Counted from the first letter of the stretch, positions 47,606 to 56,718 are shown. The stretch is DNA of 64,000 nucleotides from Nitrososphaeraceae archaeon (GCA_009377575.1 WHTU01000002.1:46491-110490); one strand, 5' to 3'. Translations and numbers: made by a program. The notes: generated from the letters alone by a model not told the origin.

Positions 47606-49516
47606 TCATCGATTGACAGACACTCGTCGTGTAGGATCGGTATCACCATAGGCTAGAGTAAAGCTAAATGTTGAACCTTTTCCACCACTGTTATTTTTTG
47701 CCCATATCTTGCCCCCATGGGCTTCTATTATGCTCTTGCATATGAAAAGCCCCAGCCCAGTGCCAGTCTCCGATTTGGTCGAGAACTTTGTAAATAACCT
47801 AGTCATGATATCTGAATCGATTCCCTTCCCACTATCTACTACACTGACGATAATTTCATGAGAATTCCTTTCAACAACAACACGTATGTACCCCTCATGC
47901 GTGAATTTTACAGAGTTAGCTAGTAGGTTATAGATAACCTGGTATATTCTTCCCTTGTCAGCAAAAACTGAAATCGATCCTATTGAATCGTATTGAAGCA
48001 GAACTTGATTTGATCTTTCTTCGTCCGCCCGCAAAGCGTTCCTCGTGTCCTCCAAAACCGAATGTATAACGATGTCAAGATCAAATGATTTCTTATTAAT
48101 CCGCAGGCTTTTGCTTTCTATACGGGTTACATCCAAAATGTCGGAAGCTAATCTTACAAGTCTTCTCGCATTACGCATGATTGATTGAACCTGTTCATTG
48201 TCAACGGCCACCAACTGTTTTGTCGCCATGAGCTGACGTTCAATGTACTGTGCCTCTCCAAGAATAGGCATGATAGGAGTCCTCAATTCGTGTGCTGCCA
48301 CGTTTATGAACTCTTTTTGCATCCTATCATGGATTTTTAGCTGCTTATTGGCGACAGCTAAGCGCCGATTAGTCTCCCCGAGTGAATTGTTGATTTCCTT
48401 AAGTTGACTTGTCCTTGATTTGATTGCGTTGTCTAACCTCCTATTCCAGGATAGGACGATGAACGAGATAAATACAGCTACGCACGCAGTAGTTATAACC
48501 ACTATAGTACTAAATGTGCTCAATTGATCTATTAGGACCCCCACTTCTGTCGCAAGACTATGGGGTACACTCACGTAAAGAGTCCATAGATGTTCGTTGC
48601 TTATGCGGACAGGCTGATAGGCCATGGTTACGATAGAATCGGTATTTGGGAGTTCTATGTCATTTACCCCCCCATTCCTGTCCCTCAGTGAGCTGTTTAT
48701 AATCTCATTATAAGAACTCTTGATGTCTTCAGAGACAAGAGATTGAAATTCTGTGGACAGATAATTCTTTCCGACCAATGTGGGCTCCCTAGCATAAACA
48801 ATGACTCCGTCTCGGTCCATAAATCCTACATTACTTGCTACTTCGGGCGACATATCACTCTGTAGCATTTCGCCTACCGTGTTTAGGTTAATAGCTGCAA
48901 CTATCACTCCTATCGGAGAGTGTCCGTTAGACATAATAGAGGAATTAGGTATCTCAGAATCTTCATTGTCTGTTCCAGAACTTGCTTGAAAGATAGGAAA
49001 AGAAATAAAGAGTCTTGGTTCATTATCGTGAGAATTGAGGACATTGCTGTAGTAAGGTGATGAGGTTTCGAGAGGAATTCGAATAAACTCCTCAGCCGTT
49101 AAGTTTGAAGACCTGAACGAAGTGAGATTTTTAGGATCTAAACCGGTCCACGACAGGATTCGTCCATCCTTATCAAACAGATAGTATCCTTCAGTTAAAT
49201 CCATTGTGGAATCCTGTGCAAATCTGATTAGGATTTGGTTCATGCTTTGGTTGTCAAAACCTGCTGGAAGTGTATTCGATAAGACGTCTAGCTTATTCAC
49301 GACCGGATTGACGGTGTGAAAAAAAAGCCTTGAAAGATCAAATGCTGTTATTCTTGCGTTTGACCTTATATTATCAGAAGCCAGTTCTTCTACCTTATTC
49401 GCTGTCATGGAGGAGTATTGGTAGGAAAGGAAAGAAGACAAAAAGCCTATAATGACTATGATTACTAGGATAGCAATATTCAGTTTTGAAAGCCTTGAGC
49501 CAATCATAAATTGCAA
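47606..49516 (-). CDS. membrane sensor histidine kinase with extracellular Cache-like domain
   Basis: The 636-aa kinase has TM1 (IAILVIIVIIGFLSSFLSY, about 13-31), an extracytoplasmic sensor of about 300 residues with dCache-like features (YYLFDKDGRILSWTG and NVGFMDRDGVIVYARE), TM2 (FSTIVVITTACVAVFISFIV, about 340-360), a coiled linker, the HisKA phospho-acceptor AAHELRTPIMPI (His near 413), N box NLLANSVKFT, and G boxes VVDSGKGID and GTGLGLFICKSI. The stimulus is unknown and no response regulator is adjacent. The frame opens at TTG; an ATG follows three codons later. Confidence 0.92.
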   Translation of the reverse strand: MQFMIGSRLSKLNIAILVIIVIIGFLSSFLSYQYSSMTANKVEELASDNIRSNARITAFDLSRLFFHTVNPVVNKLDVLSNTLPAGFDNQSMNQILIRFAQDSTMDLTEGYYLFDKDGRILSWTGLDPKNLTSFRSSNLTAEEFIRIPLETSSPYYSNVLNSHDNEPRLFISFPIFQASSGTDNEDSEIPNSSIMSNGHSPIGVIVAAINLNTVGEMLQSDMSPEVASNVGFMDRDGVIVYAREPTLVGKNYLSTEFQSLVSEDIKSSYNEIINSSLRDRNGGVNDIELPNTDSIVTMAYQPVRISNEHLWTLYVSVPHSLATEVGVLIDQLSTFSTIVVITTACVAVFISFIVLSWNRRLDNAIKSRTSQLKEINNSLGETNRRLAVANKQLKIHDRMQKEFINVAAHELRTPIMPILGEAQYIERQLMATKQLVAVDNEQVQSIMRNARRLVRLASDILDVTRIESKSLRINKKSFDLDIVIHSVLEDTRNALRADEERSNQVLLQYDSIGSISVFADKGRIYQVIYNLLANSVKFTHEGYIRVVVERNSHEIIVSVVDSGKGIDSDIMTRLFTKFSTKSETGTGLGLFICKSIIEAHGGKIWAKNNSGGKGSTFSFTLAYGDTDPTRRVSVNR

Positions 49517-49793
49517 TGCTCCCCTCCAGAGTTCATTTGGAATAAATCATAATGCGTGAACGACTTTTATACTTGTCAGGCCTGCTGGTGATGTGACAAG
49601 TTTACTATTGAATTGCAAGAACGATTTAGATTGCCTATTAACGATTTGTGAGGAATTGAGAACCATGTGGATTGACATGCATGATCTATTCTGTGTTAAT
49701 ATCTATTCTTCGTAATATTTGCATTAATTCTTTTTCATTAAATGATTTAAGCTATAGATTTATTTTTAACTGGACATATTCGACAGTGAAAAA

Positions 49794-49952
49794 ATGACAG
49801 ATGAAATATTCATGTATGGCATTGCAGCTGGTGCATTTGCCGTCCTCACCGGAATACTATTCGGTTCTAGGAGTAAACGGAAGGCTGAAGAGAGAAAATT
49901 AAGTGCCGGTTCAACTGGATCATCGGAAGGCAGGAAATCGGGAGCTATTTAG
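49794..49952 (+). CDS. small single-span membrane protein, 52 aa
   Basis: The ATG frame encodes an N-terminal membrane segment (IFMYGIAAGAFAVLTGILFG, about 5-24), followed by a basic cytoplasmic tail (SRSKRKAEERKLSAGSTGSS). A TATA-like TTTATTTTTAA lies about 30 bp upstream. The function is unknown. It is divergent from the histidine kinase gene. Confidence 0.55.
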   Translation: MTDEIFMYGIAAGAFAVLTGILFGSRSKRKAEERKLSAGSTGSSEGRKSGAI

Positions 49953-50240
49953 TAGTAGCAGCTAGATTGGTGTGATCTGCGTGGAATCAAAACCTAGCTG
50001 ATGTAGCCGTATTGAAAGCCTACATCGCGTATTCTCTCGAATACTCAAAGTTCACGCCGCAAGCTGGGTAAATGAGCAACGATGCTGATTGAGCGTATTT
50101 TGGTCCGACTTGACGTCGCTAAAAGTAGTCACTTTTTGCTTCAAAACATTACCTTTGGTTCAAGGATACCTGATCCCTTTTTCATAGGACATTCATTTAA
50201 GGTAGCCTTTTAGGTTCACTTCTTTGGGTATACCCGGTTG

Positions 50241-50408
50241 TCAAAAGTTCTTCTTTCTCTTGTTCAACTTAAGTAAGATCAACCCTGCAACCCCCCATAG
50301 CATTACTGCTACAAAAGTCTGTCGGAAAAACCAGGCAATCCCACCAGTAACTGCAAAGACTATTCCCAAAATTCCTATGGCCTGTCTCCTCCTTACCATT
50401 AATAGCAT
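50241..50408 (-). CDS. small two-span membrane protein, 55 aa
   Basis: The protein has two hydrophobic segments (AIGILGIVFAVTGGIAWFF and FVAVMLWGVAGLILLKL) and basic ends (MVRRRQ and NKRKKNF). Alternative starts are the ATG at 50399 (MVRRR) or an upstream ATG-equivalent at 50462. The positive ends suggest a hairpin with both termini inside. The function is unknown. Confidence 0.5.
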   Translation of the reverse strand: MLLMVRRRQAIGILGIVFAVTGGIAWFFRQTFVAVMLWGVAGLILLKLNKRKKNF

Positions 50409-50462
50409 TCTCAAAGGGAAGGATCTCAAATAACCCTTTCGAAATAATTCAGTTCTTGACAA

Positions 50463-50808
50463 CTGTTAATTTGCGAAATACTAGTACAGCTTCGAAAAAA
50501 ATGATGTATCAATAACCCGACGATTGGAATGTCAAATGATACCGGGAAAGGATAATGAATAGTCCAAACCTAGGTGGTCAAATATCCTTGCTGCAGACGG
50601 AGAATTAAGGAAGTCTTTCACTAGAGATAACACTTGATACGACGAGAGGTCTCTCCTTCAAATGCATCGAGATAGAACCTATGATGATGAACGCTATGCC
50701 CAGACTTGATAAGTTGAGTAAATAGATTTGGTGCTGTCGAGCGAAATGGAAGTATTGAAGGAATTATGAAAACACAAAGGCTATATACTTTTCCCGAAAC
50801 GAAGTTGT
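50463..50808. other. intergenic region, nothing supported
   Basis: No gene or repeat was identified. The AT-rich end (about 50770-50800) probably contains the promoter of the next gene. Confidence 0.35.
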
Positions 50809-51135
50809 ATGGCGCTATTTGGAATATTTGGCTCGCACACTGTTGAAATGTGCCCTCTAAACAACAAAACAAGTGCTATGACTATGGTCCAAATGGCAGA
50901 GAAGACTGCAGATGCAGAAAATAACCATAGCAATTATGGAATAAACAAGATCATTGGCAGGTATCACTCAGCACTAGAACACAAATTTATTTGGGTCGTT
51001 GACGCAGAAAGCGCTCATCAATTAGAGAAATTCTTGATTGATATAGGCTCTGCTAAATTTAATTCGTCCAAAATAGTTCCATTGATCAATTTTGAAGAGA
51101 TCGTAAGGAAAGGAGCTGCTGAACTTCAAAAGTAG
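50809..51135 (+). CDS. small DUF3303/YciI-like protein
   Basis: The 108-aa protein begins MALFGIFGSHTVEMCPLNNK; the HxxExCP motif followed by IIGRYHSALEHKFIWVVDAE and LIDIGSAKFNSSKIVPLINF is the layout of small ferredoxin-fold DUF3303-like proteins found widely in archaea. The His-Cys pair suggests a metal or redox role, but no activity is known to me. Monocistronic, ATG start, with an AT-rich TATA-like GCTATATAC about 25-30 bp upstream. Confidence 0.65.
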   Translation: MALFGIFGSHTVEMCPLNNKTSAMTMVQMAEKTADAENNHSNYGINKIIGRYHSALEHKFIWVVDAESAHQLEKFLIDIGSAKFNSSKIVPLINFEEIVRKGAAELQK

Positions 51136-51626
51136 TGTTTTGCAAGCACGTTGAGGATTGATTTATTCTGTATGTAGTTTTTTTCTGTTACGCTTCTACC
51201 GCTTCAGAACTCGAAGTCAACTACTGTACTTATTCAATACTTACTATATCTACTTTAACCCAATTAGATATCGCTATTCACTGTAATATTGGAATGTTCT
51301 TTGCATCTTCCGAATCTGTAGAACGAATACAAGTCTTGTTTATTTATTCAAGAGAATAACCTTATGTTTACGAATACTACTAAATAATTGTTCGATATAG
51401 AGCCTGAATCTCATACTCTAGTACTCTGTCCAAAAAGGTGGTGAGTAGAAAAGATATGTCTTAACAATTCAACCCCTGTTAGAGGCAACTTTTCTTTTTC
51501 AGCATAGGACATTCAGAAGTATAAAGGCGAAAATTTGACGTAACTCATTTCATGTCTGACGGATCTACCACATTCCATGGATACTGTTAAACCATGTATA
51601 TATTTGTCTAAAGGCGTAGATAATAT
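51136..51626. other. intergenic region before aconitase
   Basis: No gene was found. The only clear element is the TATA box just before the aconitase gene. Confidence 0.4.
51597..51604 (+). promoter_or_regulatory. TATA box of aconitase
   Basis: TATATATT is centred about 27 bp before the aconitase ATG, predicting a leaderless transcript. Confidence 0.55.
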
Positions 51627-53951
51627 ATGTCCAAGCAAAATGATTCGGCTGACACACAATCGAAGCCCGGTGTTATTGCAGAGACTTACCGCAGATTGCA
51701 TGATAATATAGAAAGCTTTCGCGTATTAACGAATAGACCCCTTACATTGAGTGAAAAAATACTCCTTGGCCATTTAGATCAACAAGTCGGGCCTAATCTA
51801 GTGAATAATTTAACGAGGGGTAACAGTTACGTATCATTAAGGCCGGATAGGGTAGCTCTCCAGGATGTAACTGGACAAATGACGTTGCTCCAGTTCATGC
51901 AAGCAGGATTACAACGCACTAAAGTTCCCACTACCGTGCACTGCGATCATCTAATCCAGGCGAGGGCTGAAGGAGTACAAGACACAAGGGCAGCACTCTA
52001 CGAAAATAGTGAAGTCTACCAATTTTTAGAATCTGCAAGCAGAAAATATGGAATAGGGTTTTGGAAACCAGGAGCGGGTATTATTCACCAAGTTGTCCTC
52101 GAAAACTACGCGTTCCCTGGAGGACTAATGATAGGTACTGACTCTCATACACCCAATGCGGGTGGTCTTGGGATGCTAGCTATTGGAGTCGGAGGTTTGG
52201 ATGCGGCCGAAGTCATGGCAGGCCTGCCTTGGGAATTGTTGTATCCCAAGCGAATAGGAGTATTTCTCACAGGAGCGCTTAATGGATGGACGTCTCCTAA
52301 AGATATTATCTTACATGTAGCTTCAATCTTGACCGTAGCTGGTGGAACGAACGCGATAATTGAATATTTTGGTCCAGGTTGCTCGACTCTCAGCTGCACC
52401 GGTAAGGCAACTATTACCAATATGGGCGCTGAGATTGGTGCTACGACCTCAATATTTCCTTATGACAAGAAGATGGGCGAATATCTAACAGCTACAGGAA
52501 GGAGTGAAATAGTTGAGCTCGCGAACCGGCACCAGAACGTACTGCAACAAGATGCAGAAATAGAACGGGAGATACTACAAGACCGTGAGAACAGCTCAAA
52601 GTACTACGATCAACTAATAGAGTTGAATCTTTCCGAATTAGAACCATATATAGCAGGTCCTCATACACCTGATCTCGCCCGCCCGGTCTCAAAAATGGCC
52701 TCCGACGTAAGAAGAAACGAATATGTAGACGAAATATCTGTTGCATTGATAGGTAGCTGCACTAATTCGTCGTATGAAGATATGTCGCGTGCCGCCGACG
52801 TTGCAGAACAGGCAAATGCGCGAGGGTTGAAGACAAAGGTACCTTTGCAAGTCACACCTGGTTCCGAAATGATTAGAACCACAATTGAACGAGATGGACA
52901 GATGGATCTGCTCAAGAGGATTGGAGCTAATGTACTTGCTAATGCATGTGGACCATGTATCGGTCAATGGAAGAGATCAGAATTAAAAGCAGGTGTTCCC
53001 AATTCCATCGTCACATCGTATAATCGCAACTTTCCAGGTAGAAACGACGGTAGACGTGAGACCATGAATTTCATCACTAGTCCAGAGATGGTCATTGCTC
53101 TAGCTTTGGACGGAAGGTTATCATTTAATCCTCTAAAGGACGAATTAGTAGCCAGCGATGGAAGTTTGTTCAAACTTAAGCCACCCAAGATTGCGCCAGA
53201 AATTCCTTCTCGAGGATTCGCCTATGTCACTGAGACCTATGTCCCACCAGCCAGCGATCCGGATAACATCAGTGTCATCATCAGAAAAGATAGTGAGAGA
53301 CTCCAAAAGCTTGAACCCTTTTCAGCATGGAATGGAATGGATTTTGAAGACCTTGTAATACTTGCTAAGGTAGCTGGGAAGTGTACGACCGACCATATAT
53401 CTCCTGCAGGAGCATGGCTCAGATATCGAGGGCACCTTGATAAAATCAGTGACAATCTGCTGCTAGGTGCTGCGAATTCCTTTAATGGAAAAATTGGTGT
53501 TGGAAAGAGCGTGCTTAATAATCAGATTACGTCCTTTCCTGAAATTGCAAGAACGTATAAAAACCGAGGAATTAAGTGGCTGATAATAGGGGACTTTAAC
53601 TATGGAGAAGGGAGTAGTAGAGAGCACGCTGCTATGTCTCCAAGGTATTTGGGTTGTGTTACAGTAATTGCTCGAAGCTTTGCAAGAATTCATGAAACTA
53701 ATCTGAAGAAGCAGGGAGTACTTGCCGCTACTTTCGCTAATCAATCAGACTTTGAAAAAATACTTGAAGATGATAGGGTAAGTATACATGGGTTAAGTCG
53801 ATTAGAACCTGGCAAGCCTCTGGAGTGTATACTACATCATGGTAACCAAGAGAGAGAGACAATCTGGCTTAAACATTCGTATAATGCAGCACAAATAGAA
53901 TGGTTCAAAATGGGTTCTGCCCTTAACATGATTAGAAATGGAAAAACATAA
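51627..53951 (+). CDS. acn: aconitate hydratase
   Basis: Aconitase interconverts citrate and isocitrate through a [4Fe-4S] cluster. The 774-aa protein resembles mitochondrial-type enzymes: TTVHCDHLIQA (about 111-121), GTDSHTPNAGG (about 171), the cluster cysteines in GSCTNSSYEDM and ACGPCIGQW (Cys near 379, 441 and 444), and the swivel domain with GDFNYGEGSSREHAA (about 653-667). All cluster ligands are intact. It is single, with a TATA box 27 bp before the ATG. Confidence 0.95.
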   Translation: MSKQNDSADTQSKPGVIAETYRRLHDNIESFRVLTNRPLTLSEKILLGHLDQQVGPNLVNNLTRGNSYVSLRPDRVALQDVTGQMTLLQFMQAGLQRTKVPTTVHCDHLIQARAEGVQDTRAALYENSEVYQFLESASRKYGIGFWKPGAGIIHQVVLENYAFPGGLMIGTDSHTPNAGGLGMLAIGVGGLDAAEVMAGLPWELLYPKRIGVFLTGALNGWTSPKDIILHVASILTVAGGTNAIIEYFGPGCSTLSCTGKATITNMGAEIGATTSIFPYDKKMGEYLTATGRSEIVELANRHQNVLQQDAEIEREILQDRENSSKYYDQLIELNLSELEPYIAGPHTPDLARPVSKMASDVRRNEYVDEISVALIGSCTNSSYEDMSRAADVAEQANARGLKTKVPLQVTPGSEMIRTTIERDGQMDLLKRIGANVLANACGPCIGQWKRSELKAGVPNSIVTSYNRNFPGRNDGRRETMNFITSPEMVIALALDGRLSFNPLKDELVASDGSLFKLKPPKIAPEIPSRGFAYVTETYVPPASDPDNISVIIRKDSERLQKLEPFSAWNGMDFEDLVILAKVAGKCTTDHISPAGAWLRYRGHLDKISDNLLLGAANSFNGKIGVGKSVLNNQITSFPEIARTYKNRGIKWLIIGDFNYGEGSSREHAAMSPRYLGCVTVIARSFARIHETNLKKQGVLAATFANQSDFEKILEDDRVSIHGLSRLEPGKPLECILHHGNQERETIWLKHSYNAAQIEWFKMGSALNMIRNGKT

Positions 53952-54367
53952 TTCTCTCCAAGATGTATTTTAAACTTTGAGACTTATCATGTTTCAATGT
54001 ATGGAGAGTACACGAATGGTACTAATGCCCTCTCATTTAATTTGGCATCTAGATACGTACTACTATGATCCTAGACATGCCCATGAGTCATTTCTTCTTA
54101 TTTTGTTCGTACTCTAAAAGGTGCGAACCAATGCAAAATCATGGACACTTTTGACAATTCCTTTTCAACGTCACGAATGCCACACAAGACAAATTGGTCC
54201 CCAATAATTTTAAGAGTAGGTGTAACTTCGTACTAATTGTCCAATACAAGTTACTTATTCCCTGCGTTCCTCAAAATTAGAAAACATTTGATTATGATTT
54301 TATGTATTGATGTTGAGAAAGCTTAATAAGCATATCTCATGTCATAAGGTGACAAGGCTATAGGAGT
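53952..54367. other. intergenic region, nothing supported
   Basis: AT-rich DNA between aconitase and the zinc-ribbon gene, with no supported gene. A promoter for the zinc-ribbon gene is likely near 54330-54345. Confidence 0.35.
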
Positions 54368-54625
54368 ATGACGTGTAAAGGAATATGTTCTAGGCATAAA
54401 GCTCAGAAGCCAGTAGGTATGGGCAGATACGCTAATGGACAAAAAAGATGTCAAATCTGCGAGATATTTCTGAAATGGGAAGGTTTGTGGTGCCCATGTT
54501 GTGGATATAGACTAAGAACTAAACCTAGAAATTTGAAGTATAAAGCCAAATTACGACAACGCGAAACTGTTCTCACTGTGCATGAAAACATAATTGTCAA
54601 GAAAATACCAGTGACTAGCCCTTAA
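54368..54625 (+). CDS. thaumarchaeal zinc-ribbon protein
   Basis: The 85-aa basic protein has CKGICSRHKAQKPVGMGRYA, QKRCQICEIFLKW and LWCPCCGYRLRTKPRNLKYK, a set of CxxC pairs forming one or two zinc ribbons. Small proteins with almost this exact sequence (CKGIC..., RCQxCEIF, WCPCCG-RLRTKPR) are common in ammonia-oxidising archaea, often in several copies, and their function is unknown; nucleic-acid binding is likely. It lies just outside the left end of the transposon. Confidence 0.85.
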   Translation: MTCKGICSRHKAQKPVGMGRYANGQKRCQICEIFLKWEGLWCPCCGYRLRTKPRNLKYKAKLRQRETVLTVHENIIVKKIPVTSP

Positions 54626-54765
54626 ATTTTCGGTTAGCATGGGAAGTATTGGCGTGTATTGTGTTGGCTTGAGGTAGTACCATATCACCATCCTAGAAAT
54701 CACGGTTTTATACTTCAGAGTGTATTGCTAACTGAGTGGAAGGTGTATGTCATGAATAAATGTGA

Positions 54766-54773
54766 TCATTTCG
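54766..54773. repeat. 8-bp target-site duplication, left copy
   Basis: TCATTTCG directly abuts the outer base of the left terminal repeat, and the same 8 bp follow the right terminal repeat at 58207-58214. An 8-bp duplication is characteristic of IS6-family transposition. Confidence 0.9.
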
Positions 54774-54821
54774 GGTTCTGTTAACCTAACGGCTCATCCA
54801 ATATCTGTTAACTCGGCTCAT
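54774..54821 (+). repeat. left terminal inverted repeat
   Basis: Tip GGTTCTGTTAAC, then an inner CTGTTAAC at 54805-54812 (27 bp from the outer CTGTTAAC at 54778) and TCGGCTCAT at the inner edge (54813-54821). GGCTCAT also occurs at 54791-54797. The stop codon of the toxin gene lies inside this repeat. Confidence 0.9.
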
Positions 54822-55105
54822 TTTTTGCCGTAAACAGACTTGTGAGCTCCAACTCGAATTATTATGATTCTTCTGTTCTTGAAATCAACGTTGAATGACA
54901 GCCGATAATCATCATTCAATCTTTCAGTATAAAATTCACCGTGTGGAGTAATCTTCTTCTTATGTGACGCAATTGGATTTTCTGATTCACTGAGAGCGGT
55001 CATGACCTCTGTTAATTTTGGTCTTAAAGACGGGAGTAACTTTAAGACCTGACTTCTGAAATCTTCGGGTTTAGTGAAATCCCATTTCTTGGGATTACGA
55101 CTCAT
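54818..55105 (-). CDS. RelE/ParE-like toxin
   Basis: The 95-aa basic protein shows the RelE superfamily C-terminal strands: ITPHGEFYTERLNDDYRLSF (about 52-71) and RIIIIRVGAHKSVYGKK (about 79-95), preceded by two helices. Such toxins cleave mRNA on the ribosome or poison gyrase. The gene overlaps the end of the upstream winged-helix gene by 11 bp, the order antitoxin-toxin being typical. Its TGA lies within the left terminal repeat, so it is the outermost gene of the transposon. The catalytic residues of RelE are only partly matched by eye. Confidence 0.75.
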   Translation of the reverse strand: MSRNPKKWDFTKPEDFRSQVLKLLPSLRPKLTEVMTALSESENPIASHKKKITPHGEFYTERLNDDYRLSFNVDFKNRRIIIIRVGAHKSVYGKK

Positions 55106-55469
55106 TCTCTAGCTCTTTTAGCTCTGTTAATGTTTCGTCTGCGCTTTGGGTTATCATATTAGTTCTGCCTGATTTAATATTCTCCAATGCTTGCACCTCT
55201 TCCGGCCACGCATTTTCGTCGTCAGCTGATGATCTCAATTTACTACTGCTCCACCAGATCCACACGCCTTTGCCAGCACCAAGCATCTTTCCAGACACAA
55301 GACCGTCAGCTCTCAAGTTGCTCAGTCTATACATAATCTTAGTTCTTGTGCTGTTTCGCCATTGCTTTCGAACAAGTCTAAGAATCTCTTCGGTCTCTAA
55401 TGGTTCGGTAGAGTTTTGGACAATTTTAAGAATAGAATCGGTTAATCTGTCTTGTAATACAATCGTCAT
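55095..55469 (-). CDS. winged-helix antitoxin partner
   Basis: From the ATG at 55469 the protein is 124 aa. Residues 1-75 form a winged-helix domain (LTDSILKIVQNSTEPLETEE, then RTKIMYRLSNLRADGLVSGK, then GAGKGVWIWW). The C-terminal part is acidic (ENAWPEEVQALENIKSGRTN, ending TLTELKELENES), like the toxin-neutralising tails of RelB-type antitoxins. A longer frame to 55535 exists, but a TATA-like TTAATAAT about 27 bp before 55469 supports the shorter one. Most RelE antitoxins carry ribbon-helix-helix or HTH domains, so this pairing with an archaeal winged helix is unusual. It likely represses its own operon. Confidence 0.7.
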   Translation of the reverse strand: MTIVLQDRLTDSILKIVQNSTEPLETEEILRLVRKQWRNSTRTKIMYRLSNLRADGLVSGKMLGAGKGVWIWWSSSKLRSSADDENAWPEEVQALENIKSGRTNMITQSADETLTELKELENES

Positions 55470-55502
55470 AGTGTGTATAAACCACATACGATTATTAAGC
55501 TT

Positions 55503-55522
55503 TATCGGTATATGTATCGATA
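55503..55522. promoter_or_regulatory. putative operator box 1 (antitoxin side)
   Basis: TATCGGTATATGTATCGATA is an imperfect palindrome with perfect 5-bp arms. Its core ATCGGTATATGTATC recurs with one mismatch 49 bp away in box 2. It sits just upstream of the TATA element of the antitoxin-toxin operon. Confidence 0.5.
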
Positions 55523-55551
55523 ACTTTATTAGCATCTGTATCCATAATATT

Positions 55552-55571
55552 CATCGGTAAATGTATCAATG
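55552..55571. promoter_or_regulatory. putative operator box 2 (transposase side)
   Basis: CATCGGTAAATGTATCAATG matches box 1 in 14 of 15 core bases (ATCGGTA-A/T-ATGTATC) and overlaps the transposase start codon, so a protein bound here could block transposase expression. Confidence 0.5.
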
Positions 55572-56717
55572 ACTACACCGGTGCACAATCGTCAGCAACT
55601 TGGTTTGAAGATATCCAAACAATTCCGAGCCGTAAGACGAATTAACAAACATCTCTATCGAGTCAAATCGCAATCCGGTAACGGAAATTACCATGTCAAC
55701 CTAACCAAAATTGGCTTTTCGTGTAGCTGTCCGGACTACGCATATCGTGGCGTCAAATGCAAACATGTTCATGCTGTCGAGCTATCTTATGCATTACGCC
55801 AAGAAGTTGAGAATGTTGTTATTCCCGAAATCACTCTACAGTGTTGTCCGACTTGCAAATCCGACAACATTGTGAAACATGGTATTCGCCGAAACAAATC
55901 TGGTAACATCCAGCGATACAGTTGTAAGAGTTGCAGTAAATGGTTTACGTTCAATATTGGATTTGAAAGAATGCACGCGACTCCGCAGATGATTACGTCT
56001 GCAATGCAACTTTATTTCAGTGGCGAATCATTCCGAAACAGCAAGAGATTCTTAGAATTACAGGGAGTTAAGATTAGTCATGTTGCTGTTTACAAATGGA
56101 TAAAGAAATATGCTACTCTTATGCAGAACTATCTAGATAAGATAAAACCAAAAGTCGGTGATGCGTGGCGAACAGATGAACTATATTTGAAAATCCGGGG
56201 TAATACTAAATATCTATATGCAATCATGGATGACCAGACTCGTTACCTGATAGCGCAACAAGTCGCCGATTCAAAATTCTCCGCCAACATTACCCCGTTG
56301 TTTAGAAAAGCCAAATCAATAACAGGTAAAAGACCAAATGTCTTAATCAGTGATGGCGCGCGCAACTTCAATGATGCATTTAAGAAAGAATTCTTCACCA
56401 GACGGAGCCCGCGATCTCGTCATATCCAACACATCAGATTACAGGGCGATCATAATAATAACAAAATGGAGAGATTCAACGGTGAAGTCAGAGATAGAGA
56501 AAAAGTTATGCGGGGATTGAAGAATTCATCTGATTCAAAAGTTTTGGATGGATATCAAATCTATTATAATTATATTAGACCACATGAGGGAATTGGGAAT
56601 GTTACTCCGGCTGAGAAATGCGGGATTAAAGTTCAGGGCGAGAATAAATGGAAGACATTGATACAAAATGCGACGCTCAAAAAGAATGTGAATGAAGAAG
56701 AAAATAAAAAAATATGA
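55569..56717 (+). CDS. IS6-like DDE transposase with N-terminal SWIM zinc finger
   Basis: The 382-aa protein has three parts. Residues about 40-75 are a SWIM finger (FSCSCPDYAYRGVKCKHVHA: CxC...CxH). Residues about 93-125 are a zinc ribbon (CPTCKSDNIVKHG and RYSCKSCSKWF). The rest is an IS6/IS240-type catalytic core with DDE residues in WRTDELYLKI, LISDGARNF and MERFNGEVRDRE. IS6 transposases are about 230 aa and lack the SWIM module. The terminal repeats and 8-bp duplication fit this family. The enzyme should move the element by replicative (cointegrate) transposition. ATG start, divergent from the antitoxin. Confidence 0.9.
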   Translation: MTTPVHNRQQLGLKISKQFRAVRRINKHLYRVKSQSGNGNYHVNLTKIGFSCSCPDYAYRGVKCKHVHAVELSYALRQEVENVVIPEITLQCCPTCKSDNIVKHGIRRNKSGNIQRYSCKSCSKWFTFNIGFERMHATPQMITSAMQLYFSGESFRNSKRFLELQGVKISHVAVYKWIKKYATLMQNYLDKIKPKVGDAWRTDELYLKIRGNTKYLYAIMDDQTRYLIAQQVADSKFSANITPLFRKAKSITGKRPNVLISDGARNFNDAFKKEFFTRRSPRSRHIQHIRLQGDHNNNKMERFNGEVRDREKVMRGLKNSSDSKVLDGYQIYYNYIRPHEGIGNVTPAEKCGIKVQGENKWKTLIQNATLKKNVNEEENKKI

Positions 56718-56718
56718 T

